Source: Bacteroides sp. UBA1773 (GTDB lineage Bacteria; Bacteroidota; Bacteroidia; Bacteroidales; Bacteroidaceae). From it: a DNA stretch of 5,362 bases. The notes under the pieces were generated by a model. It was not told the origin of the DNA, ran no database searches, and was given only the letters and a program-made list of their open reading frames with translations. Location of the stretch: assembly GCA_002315285.1 (NCBI GenBank), contig DCGR01000099.1, forward strand, positions 1 to 5,362. Reading direction: 5' to 3'. A program made the translations under genes and the position numbers. Each line of letters starts with the position of its first letter. Position 1 is the stretch's first letter. Below, piece by piece: positions 1-5,362 of the stretch.

Positions 1-1498
1 AGTTCTCGTCCTCTTCATCCTTCTTGCGTCCGTCCCAGCCTGTCTCGCTGCTGACAGATCCTCCACCTGCACAAGGAATACTAACATAGTGACCTCCCAT
101 TAGGGCAATAGCAACCTCACGAACCAGTTTGGCTGTATCAGGCTTTTCAAAAAGAGCGAGAAGATCGAGGGTGTCGGAAGTCTGCTGATGACGGAGATAT
201 TTCTCAGTGCGATAGTCTTTGCCCAGATTCTCCATATCGCGTTGCTGCATTAGTCGGAACTTACGTTCTCCTATGATGCTCGCCTCTGCTGCTTTCATGA
301 CTGTCTTGCCGTATTCGTCAATAGAGTCATTGAACTGCTTCTTGATTTTAGCATTCTGTGCTTTCATCCATTCTTCGATATTGCCAAAGCGAGGAGGACG
401 TTCTGTTATCTGTGGAGGTTTCTTGTCATTCTTTGGAGGGTCAAAACGGACGTATGCCACATCATAGTAGTTTACCTTGTCTTTGATGTCTTGTAACTCC
501 GCTTGCTTCATTTCGAGTTTCTGCTGTTTGTCAGCAAGCTTTGCGTCGCAGTTGGAGATTTGCTTTTCCACCTCAACCTTCTTCTGGTTGTATTCGTCAA
601 GCGAAATCTTGCCAGCAGATAACTGGTTCTTAAGTTCTGTAAGATCAGTAGTAAGCTGAGATTTCTGAACGATGAGATTGCTACACATCTTTTGAAGACC
701 CTTTACTGCAGTCTCAGCCTGTTTCTTCTGCTTGTTCAGAGTTTCAATATCAATTGTCAGAGCGTCCTTCTCTGACTGAAGAGAATCAACTTCATCCTCC
801 AACACCTCCTTCTGCATTTTGAGTCCAGCCTTCTCTGCTTCCAGTTTTGCTTCCTCTGCCTTAATCGCATTATAGACAGCTGGATCCATGTGCTTTGCCT
901 TCGATCCGTGAATTCCACGCTCAAGATCGAAGCCTGCAGCCTGCATGTGAAGAGCATAGTCGGTCTGCCATCGTTCTGCATTCTCCTGAGTGAACACATC
1001 TCTGGCACAAAGACGCGCTGTAACTTCCTGCTTCTTATATCTACGTTTTTCCTTGCCGTTACGCTTCTCATATTGCTTCTTTGTATCGTCACGTTCGGCT
1101 GCTTGCCCCATAAGAATAGGGACAACCGTGAAGTGAAGATGGAAGGTAACCACGTCCATGTGTCCAGCACATCCCACAACATTCTCCTTGCCGAATGTCT
1201 TTTGCATAAAAGAGATGTTTGCATCAATCCATGCCTGCCAACGCCCTTCGTTGTAGATCTGCTGCATGGTCTCTCTGTCACTTGTGCAAAGGAATGCGAG
1301 AAACTTTGCTTGGTCATCACGAATCTTTCTGGTGATACCAGCCTCTTTTATACGTTTGTTGATAGCCTCCGTTCGCCCCATTCCGAGAGGAAGAAGGTAT
1401 TCCTTGTTGAGGTGAGACAACTCTGGATGGATGACCGAATCAGGTACGAACGGTACCATCTTATGTTCCTTACCATCCCACTTCTCCCGAACAAACAT
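1..1498 (-). CDS. MobV/Pre-family mobilization relaxase (plasmid recombination protein), partial and N-terminally truncated
   Basis: The frame reading leftward from the ATG at 1498 stays open to the window edge (499 codons, C terminus outside). Residues ~1-205 look like a Mob_Pre domain of the HUH superfamily, which nicks oriT to start plasmid or element transfer. Visible motifs are TEAINKRIKEAG, the metal-binding histidines H113, H120 and H122 in GHMDVVTFHLHFTVVP, and LERGIHGSKAKH (~192-203). Residues ~208-340 are Lys/Glu/Gln-rich and probably coiled coil. A proline-rich stretch follows (~349-368), then a glycine/acidic tail. The N terminus is wrong: a stop lies at 1523-1525, and homology seems to begin at FVREKWDG without the ~30 residues that normally carry motif I. 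The family's usual DExTPHxH is DVVTFHLH here. It is probably a non-functional remnant, although the frame is intact. Longer open frames in other phases here are shadows. Family assignment is confident; activity is doubtful. Confidence 0.82.
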   Translation of the reverse strand, partial: MFVREKWDGKEHKMVPFVPDSVIHPELSHLNKEYLLPLGMGRTEAINKRIKEAGITRKIRDDQAKFLAFLCTSDRETMQQIYNEGRWQAWIDANISFMQKTFGKENVVGCAGHMDVVTFHLHFTVVPILMGQAAERDDTKKQYEKRNGKEKRRYKKQEVTARLCARDVFTQENAERWQTDYALHMQAAGFDLERGIHGSKAKHMDPAVYNAIKAEEAKLEAEKAGLKMQKEVLEDEVDSLQSEKDALTIDIETLNKQKKQAETAVKGLQKMCSNLIVQKSQLTTDLTELKNQLSAGKISLDEYNQKKVEVEKQISNCDAKLADKQQKLEMKQAELQDIKDKVNYYDVAYVRFDPPKNDKKPPQITERPPRFGNIEEWMKAQNAKIKKQFNDSIDEYGKTVMKAAEASIIGERKFRLMQQRDMENLGKDYRTEKYLRHQQTSDTLDLLALFEKPDTAKLVREVAIALMGGHYVSIPCAGGGSVSSETGWDGRKKDEEDEN

Positions 1499-1500
1499 CG

Positions 1501-1901
1501 GCAAAGAATATATAAAACTTTCTTATGACAATGAAACACTATATAAGGTGTCTGATGTAGTACATAAAAGTAAAGATCCAGACTTCATTATTTTTCATGT
1601 AGATTATGACAATTCTTCATATATTCCTATAACATAAAACAAGCCTAATATCGGTGATAAAGTTTTTGCCATAGGGAGTCCAAGAGGACTTGAAAATACA
1701 TTCTCTTCTGGTGAAGTTTCCCAATGGCGTGGAGAATATCTAATGCAAATCAATGCGCTTATTGATCATGGAAGTAGTGGTGGAGCCTTGTTTAATGAAC
1801 ATGGCGAAGTCATTGGCATCACATCAGGATCATTTTACGATGGCTCACAAGCCAACTTAAATTATGCTTGGAGTATTGATGCCATAAAAGGACATTATTG
1901 A
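1501..1901 (+). pseudogene. Trypsin-like (S1C/HtrA-type) serine protease remnant, 5'-truncated, with an in-frame stop
   Basis: One plus-strand phase reads GKEYIKLSYDNE at ~1501 and continues to TGA 1899-1901, interrupted by TAA at 1635-1637. After that stop the frame gives IGDKVFAIGSPRGLENTF and then DHGSSGGALFNEHGEVIGIT, the nucleophile region of trypsin-like peptidases; the catalytic Ser codon is 1776-1778. The expected catalytic Asp is in PDFIIFHVD (codon 1581-1583). The N-terminal part with the catalytic His and any signal peptide is absent, because upstream sequence belongs to the oppositely oriented relaxase. The stop splits an otherwise continuous homology, so a single nonsense substitution is likely. 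The stretch is strikingly AT-rich (15 G/C of 60 in 1561-1620, against 34 of 60 in 3241-3300). Missing His plus nonsense codon make it a pseudogene; the identity comes from family knowledge. Confidence 0.78.
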
Positions 1902-1946
1902 CTGATGCCATAAAGGCAATGAGATATTATTTCGTAAGCATCCGGT
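1878..1946 (+). repeat. Short direct duplication at the protease 3' end
   Basis: GATGCCATAAA occurs at 1878-1888 and again at 1904-1914, 26 bp apart. The first copy encodes the SIDAIK of the protease just before its TGA. The second lies after the stop and, in another phase, reads DAIKAMRYYFVSIR then TGA (1946-1948). The 26-bp offset is not a multiple of three, so a slippage duplication may have moved the original C terminus out of frame. Which copy is ancestral is inferred. Confidence 0.5.
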
Positions 1947-2080
1947 GAACTACGTGTAATCTTTTTGAATGGTTGGTGTTGTTCTTGTTCACGATCTTTT
2001 TGTTATCAGTTGGTCGATTTCCCATTGTCAGTGTACAATAACTGACAACTGGAAACTGACCAAAAGAACGATGAATGGGT
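1902..2080. other. Non-coding gap between the protease remnant and rnhB
   Basis: No coding region is supported here. Short open frames on either strand have no recognisable motifs. The stretch holds the second copy of the short duplication and a long inverted repeat (2010-2063). I could not identify a Bacteroidetes-type promoter (TTTG / TAnnTTTG). It marks the transition from the AT-rich remnants on the left to the suf-rnhB operon on the right, and both flanking reading frames end into it. Confidence 0.7.
2010..2063. repeat. Long imperfect inverted repeat (hairpin) downstream of rnhB
   Basis: The arms 2010-2032 and 2041-2063 are inverted copies matching at 19 of 23 positions around an 8-nt loop. 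Paired blocks are TTGGTC/GACCAA, TTTCC/GGAAA and TTGTCAGT/ACTGACAA, separated by two 2x2 mismatches. The right arm is also three tandem heptamers: ACTGACA, ACTGGAA, ACTGACC. It starts 17 nt past the rnhB stop, so it would fold in the operon's 3' UTR. The RNA from rnhB continues into an A-rich stretch rather than a U-run, and plus-strand transcripts also meet A's, so it is not a classical intrinsic terminator. It could stabilise the 3' end or be a small repetitive element. Confidence 0.7.
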
Positions 2081-2686
2081 TCAGAATTGGAATGACAACT
2101 GTGTGCTTTCACCAGTGAGATTGAAAGATAGCCGGTGATAGGGAGTGGTGCCATGCTGACGGATGGCCTCACGATGCTTCTTGGTGGGATATCCCTTGTT
2201 GTGATTCCAATCATAACTGGGATATTGAGCATGGAGTGCGTTCATGTAGTCGTCGCGATAGGTCTTTGCCAAAACCGATGCGGCAGCAATGCTAAGGTAT
2301 TTGGCATCGCCTTGGATGATGGTGGTGTGGGGGATGTGTGGGTAGGGCACAAACCGATTGCCATCGATAAGCAGATGCTCTGGACGGAGAGTAAGTTGGT
2401 CGATGGCACGATGCATGGCCAAGAATGATGCCCGAAGGATGTTCATCTCATCGATTTCCTTGGGTGTCACCACACCAACAGCCCACGCAAGTGCGTCACG
2501 CTCGATAATGGTTCGGAGCGCATACCGCTGACGCTCGGTAAGCTGCTTGGAATCGTTGAGCTGTTCGTTGTGGAAATGGGGTGGCAGGATGACGGCTGCG
2601 GCATACACGGAACCCGCGAGACATCCTCGCCCCGCCTCGTCGCAACCTGCCTCGATGACTCCGCTATGTAGGAATGGCAACAACAT
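2081..2686 (-). CDS. rnhB: Ribonuclease HII
   Basis: This 201-residue protein is the usual length for RNase HII, which cleaves RNA in RNA-DNA hybrids and incises at single misincorporated ribonucleotides in the cytoplasm. The signature CDEAGRG at residues 15-21 provides the first two acidic metal ligands, D16 and E17. NDSKQLT follows at 44-50, the third acidic residue is D108 in LLIDGN, and the fourth is D145 in AKTYRD. GYPTKKH (165-171) and TPYHRLSF (181-188) are also typical. The ATG at 2686 is 1 bp from the sufS stop (2688-2690); there is no clear Shine-Dalgarno, so translation is probably coupled to sufS. The start is chosen because it leaves the standard short lead-in before CDEAGRG. The protein ends in QLSFQF, which resembles a sliding-clamp binding peptide. 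Identification is firm. Confidence 0.97.
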   Translation of the reverse strand: MLLPFLHSGVIEAGCDEAGRGCLAGSVYAAAVILPPHFHNEQLNDSKQLTERQRYALRTIIERDALAWAVGVVTPKEIDEMNILRASFLAMHRAIDQLTLRPEHLLIDGNRFVPYPHIPHTTIIQGDAKYLSIAAASVLAKTYRDDYMNALHAQYPSYDWNHNKGYPTKKHREAIRQHGTTPYHRLSFNLTGESTQLSFQF

Positions 2687-2687
2687 G

Positions 2688-3905
2688 TCAGAACATGCGG
2701 GCTATACGACGAATGGCTGCTGCAAGGGCATCAACCTCATCGGTGGTGTTGTAGAACGAGAAGGATGCGCGCACGGTTCCCTCTATTCCCAAACGGGCCA
2801 TCAGAGGCTGCGCGCAATGATGGCCGGTGCGCACGGCAATGCCCATACGGTCGAGCAAGGTGCCAAGATCGAAATGGTGTATGTTGCCTACCTGAAACGA
2901 GAGCACACTGCCTTTTTGCTGTGAAGTGCCAAACAGGCGAAGGCCTTCTATGTCGAGAAGCCGTTCGGTGGCGTAGGCGGTGAGCTGATGCTCGTAGGCG
3001 GCGATGCTGTCCATGCCGATGTGGAGCAGATATTGGATGGCGCAAGCGAGGGCATTGGTGCCGATGTAATCGGGCGTGCCTGCCTCAAACTTGAAAGGTA
3101 GCTCGTTGAAGGTGGTCTTCTCAAAGCTGACGTGAGATATCATCTCTCCTCCTCCCTGATAAGGCGGAAGGGCATCGAGCCACCGTTCTTTTCCATACAG
3201 CACACCGACCCCCGTGGGTCCATACATCTTATGGGCGCTGAACGCGAAGAAATCGACATCGAGATCCTGCACATCGACAGGCTGGTGGGGAACGCTCTGC
3301 GCGCCATCGACAAGGACTGGTACCTCATGGGCATGAGCAATGGAAATGAGCTCCGACACTGGATTGATGGTGCCCAACACGTTGCTGACATGGGTTACGG
3401 CAACAAGCTTGGTGTGAGGAGTGAAAAGTTTCCGGTATTCGTCGAGCAGCAGTTCGCCCTGGTCGTTGATGGGGATGACCTTCAGCACAAAGCCATAGCG
3501 TTGGGCTTGCAACTGCCAAGGCACAATGTTGCTGTGATGTTCCATCACCGACACAATGACCTCATCGCCCTGACGAAGCCGGCTTTGCGCAAAGACCGAG
3601 GCCAGGAGATTGATGCTTTCGGTGGTGCCTCGGGTGAAGATGATTTCGTTGGTGGTGCGGGCATTGATGAACTTCCGGGTGGCTTCGCGTGAAGCTTCAT
3701 GGAGTGAGGTGGCTTGTTGTGAAAGGAAATGAACGCCACGGTGGACATTGGCATTCACCGAATAGTATTCCTCGGCTATGGCATCGACCACACAGCGTGG
3801 TTTCTGCGTGGTGGCAGCATTGTCGAAATAGACCAAGGGCTTCCCATAGACTTTCCTTTCCAGTATGGGGAAATCGTTGCGAATGGCTTTAACGTCGATT
3901 GTCAT
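2688..3905 (-). CDS. sufS: Cysteine desulfurase SufS (group II, PLP-dependent)
   Basis: SufS takes sulfur from L-cysteine as a persulfide, releases alanine and feeds the SufBCD scaffold. The 405-residue length is standard, and the key residues fall at the same numbers I recall for E. coli SufS. These are H123 in MEHHSN over the cofactor ring, D200 and Q203 in VDGAQSV, K226 in SAHKMYGPTG as the Schiff-base lysine, C364 in RTGHHCAQP as the persulfide cysteine, and R379 in GTVRASF binding substrate carboxylate. RTGHHCAQP marks the SufS/CsdA group rather than NifS/IscS. Its ATG (3905-3903) overlaps the sufD stop by 4 bp (ATGA) and no Shine-Dalgarno is visible, so coupling to sufD is likely. Its usual activator, SufE or SufU, is not encoded in this window. 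It appears intact and functional. Confidence 0.97.
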   Translation of the reverse strand: MTIDVKAIRNDFPILERKVYGKPLVYFDNAATTQKPRCVVDAIAEEYYSVNANVHRGVHFLSQQATSLHEASREATRKFINARTTNEIIFTRGTTESINLLASVFAQSRLRQGDEVIVSVMEHHSNIVPWQLQAQRYGFVLKVIPINDQGELLLDEYRKLFTPHTKLVAVTHVSNVLGTINPVSELISIAHAHEVPVLVDGAQSVPHQPVDVQDLDVDFFAFSAHKMYGPTGVGVLYGKERWLDALPPYQGGGEMISHVSFEKTTFNELPFKFEAGTPDYIGTNALACAIQYLLHIGMDSIAAYEHQLTAYATERLLDIEGLRLFGTSQQKGSVLSFQVGNIHHFDLGTLLDRMGIAVRTGHHCAQPLMARLGIEGTVRASFSFYNTTDEVDALAAAIRRIARMF

Positions 3906-5230
3906 TTCTTACAAATATTACATCCCTGACACTTGTTCAACTCACCCCGGAAACGCTTTTCCACCAGCAGATGAAGGCGGTCGCGAAGCGCATCCATCTG
4001 GATGAGGTCGATCACTTCATTGACAAAAGCAAACATCAGGAGCATACGTGCTTCGAAGAGTGGAATGCCTCGTTGCTGCATGTAGAAGAGTGCCGCCTCG
4101 TCGAGCTGTCCCACCGAGGCTCCATGTGAGCACTTCACATCATCGGCATATATTTCCAACTGTGGCTGGGTGAACATCCGAGCGCTTTTCGTGGCACACA
4201 GGTTCTTGTTGGTTTGCTGCGCCACCGTATGTTGCGCGCCATGGCGGACAAGCACTTTTCCTGCAAAAGAGCCTACGGCTTCATTGTTGAGCACGTACTT
4301 GAACAATTCGTTGCTCACACAGTCGGGCTCCTGATGGTCGATGAAGATGTTGTTGTCGATATGTTCCTGTCCATCGGCTATGGCTATGCCTCCGATGTTC
4401 AGTTCGGCTTCCCGACCGGCCAAAGCCACATCGATGGCATTGCGTGTGACACCATTGTGGAGGGTCACGCCATTCAGCCGTACTTTACTGCCCGACTCCT
4501 GACGCACGTAAGTATTGCCAAGACGTACGGTTTGCTCATGGTTTTCTTCAAGCTCATAGTAATCGAGCACACTGTTGCGACCTGCAAACACCTCTACCAC
4601 CTGAGTGGCCAGAAAGTTGACTGTGTTCATGGCATGATCGCACACCAGCAGACGCACCTGGGCTCCTTCCTCAAGGACAATGAGCATGCGGCGGTTGACC
4701 ATGAAATCGACGTCGGCACGCAATATGTTGACCAATTGCAACGTACGATCGACCACCACTCCTTTCGGCACATAGAGCAAGAAGCCATCCTGTGCCAACA
4801 TCGTGTTCAAGGCCGTGATTGCATCGGACGAGCAGTGGGCCAGGTTGCCATAGAAGGAACGGACCTTGTCGGCATGGTCGCACAGACTACCCGCTATCAC
4901 TCCGTCGGGCAATGCCGATGTCTTGGACAGATAGTACGTGTCGTTTACCATGAAGTGGAGGGCTGTGCTCATGTTGGGTACATCGCACTTGAACACCTCA
5001 TAGGGATTGACGGGGATAGAGAGCCGATTGATGTTCAAGCCATAGTTGGGTGCAAAAAGCGCTTCCACGTCGGTATATTTGTAATTCTCTTGTTTTTGCG
5101 TGGGAAATCCCATCCGCTTGAATTCGGAGAAAGCCTGGCGACGAAGCTCATTCATGACAGACGAACTATGTCTGCAGATATCGCCGACATGGTTCTCAAA
5201 CAATTCTATGTATTGCTGCGCTGCACTCAT
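3902..5230 (-). CDS. sufD: Fe-S cluster assembly scaffold protein SufD
   Basis: From ATG 5230 this is a 442-residue protein. SufD pairs with SufB and two SufC ATPases to form the SufBC2D complex, where clusters are built in the cytoplasm. The N-terminal helical part includes GFPTQKQENYKYTDV (41-55), the conserved Fe-S biogenesis motif around a W/Y-rich patch. The middle (~150-360) is beta-helix-like, and the C-terminal core has YADDVKCSHGASVGQLDE (361-378). There C367 and H369 correspond to the functional Cys/His pair I recall in E. coli SufD (C358/H360). The C terminus holds C434, C437 and C440 in a C-x2-C-x2-C tail ahead of KK. An in-frame ATG at 5254 would add 8 residues inside sufC. I prefer 5230 because it gives the ATGA overlap and has GAGGA 9 nt upstream. 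It is not SufB: it is too short and carries the SufD-type core. Confidence 0.95.
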   Translation of the reverse strand: MSAAQQYIELFENHVGDICRHSSSVMNELRRQAFSEFKRMGFPTQKQENYKYTDVEALFAPNYGLNINRLSIPVNPYEVFKCDVPNMSTALHFMVNDTYYLSKTSALPDGVIAGSLCDHADKVRSFYGNLAHCSSDAITALNTMLAQDGFLLYVPKGVVVDRTLQLVNILRADVDFMVNRRMLIVLEEGAQVRLLVCDHAMNTVNFLATQVVEVFAGRNSVLDYYELEENHEQTVRLGNTYVRQESGSKVRLNGVTLHNGVTRNAIDVALAGREAELNIGGIAIADGQEHIDNNIFIDHQEPDCVSNELFKYVLNNEAVGSFAGKVLVRHGAQHTVAQQTNKNLCATKSARMFTQPQLEIYADDVKCSHGASVGQLDEAALFYMQQRGIPLFEARMLLMFAFVNEVIDLIQMDALRDRLHLLVEKRFRGELNKCQGCNICKK

Positions 5231-5362
5231 TCTCCTAATTCCTCTTTGATCCAATCATATCCGCGCTGTTCGAGTTGAAGCGCCAGCTCCGGTCCTGCCG
5301 TCTTCACGATTCGGCCGTTGTACAGGACATGTACGATGTCGGGCTTGATGTAGTCGAGCAGA
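5227..5362 (-). CDS. sufC: Fe-S assembly ATPase SufC, C-terminal fragment
   Basis: The minus strand from the right edge reads LLDYIKPDIVHVLYNGRIV and continues with TAGPELALQLEQRGYDWIKEE before TGA (5229-5227). This is the end of the SufC ABC-type ATPase, following the H-loop region where YIKPD.VHVLY.GRI is characteristic. Only the last 44 codons are present; Walker A, the ABC signature and Walker B are outside the window. SufC powers the SufBCD scaffold through ATP hydrolysis. Its stop overlaps the sufD start by 4 bp, which fits the usual sufB-sufC-sufD-sufS order and predicts sufB just beyond sufC. Assignment rests on the terminal motif plus context. Confidence 0.93.
   Translation of the reverse strand, partial: LLDYIKPDIVHVLYNGRIVKTAGPELALQLEQRGYDWIKEELGE
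5240..5244 (-). promoter_or_regulatory. Ribosome binding site for sufD
   Basis: GAGGA on the minus strand, 9 nt upstream of the ATG at 5230 and inside the last codons of sufC. A second purine block, AGGAG at 5236-5232, is only 1 nt from the ATG, too close to work for that start. The GAGGA site supports 5230 over the alternative start at 5254. Neither sufS nor rnhB shows a comparable site. Confidence 0.5.

Noticed and set aside
757..1320. 187-codon minus-strand open frame inside the relaxase
   Set aside because: It is in the wrong phase; the true phase gives the Mob_Pre motifs and runs open for about 499 codons.
890..1528. 212-codon plus-strand open frame over the relaxase
   Set aside because: It is antisense to the relaxase frame that carries the HUH motif, and it continues through the rearrangement junction without homology on either side.
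2010..2063. Intrinsic terminator for the suf-rnhB operon
   Set aside because: The stem is long, but no T-run follows on either strand and the stem has two internal mismatched loops, so I record it as a repeat only.
1927..2232. 101-codon minus-strand open frame overlapping the rnhB 3' end
   Set aside because: It is out of phase with rnhB and its upstream part is a shadow of it; the rest covers the hairpin region with no motif.
3132..3692. 186-codon plus-strand open frame antisense to sufS
   Set aside because: It mirrors the conserved sufS core codon for codon and shows no family motif; it is a shadow.
4214..5278. 354-codon plus-strand open frame antisense to sufD
   Set aside because: It lies wholly opposite a clear sufD gene and the sufC end, has no recognisable motif, and its composition (many His/Val/Gly) is typical of an antisense shadow in GC-richer coding DNA.
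1..5362. CRISPR array, tRNA, rRNA, or a toxin-antitoxin or defence cassette
   Set aside because: I saw no regularly spaced repeats, cloverleaf, rRNA-like segments or pairs of small genes; the coding content is explained by the Suf/RNase HII operon and two mobile-DNA remnants.

Overview
This looks like Bacteroidales DNA, most probably from Prevotella or a close relative. The evidence is the protein flavour of the Suf and RNase HII genes, the Bacteroidetes-type MobV relaxase and the weak or missing Shine-Dalgarno sites inside the operon. The genus is inferred from remembered family resemblance, not from a search.

Right part (about 2081-5362, minus strand, relatively GC-rich): the 3' end of a SUF iron-sulfur cluster assembly operon read right to left: sufC (C-terminal 44 codons only), sufD, sufS, then rnhB. 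The junctions are extremely tight. sufC/sufD and sufD/sufS each overlap by 4 bp (ATGA), and sufS and rnhB are 1 bp apart, so the four genes are very likely co-transcribed and translationally coupled. SufC (ATPase) and SufD belong to the SufBCD scaffold, SufS is the cysteine desulfurase that supplies sulfur, and RNase HII is a replication/repair housekeeping enzyme riding at the operon end. All key SufS and RNase HII residues are present. SufD carries a C-terminal C-x2-C-x2-C tail.

Middle (1902-2080): a short non-coding gap after rnhB containing a long imperfect inverted repeat (2010-2063) partly built of ACTGACA-like heptamers. It is not followed by a T-run on either strand, so it is not a textbook intrinsic terminator.

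Left part (1-1901, more AT-rich): remnants of acquired DNA. A MobV/Pre-type mobilization relaxase runs leftward off the window. It is open for about 499 codons but lacks its N-terminal ~30 residues and has an altered HUH motif. Head to head with it at about 1498-1505 begins a 5'-truncated trypsin-like serine protease pseudogene on the plus strand, with an in-frame TAA and a short duplication at its 3' end. This is a mobile-element graveyard next to a core operon. I see no convincing novel system here; the most useful leads are the rearrangement junction, the hairpin element, the altered relaxase motif and the SufD cysteine tail.
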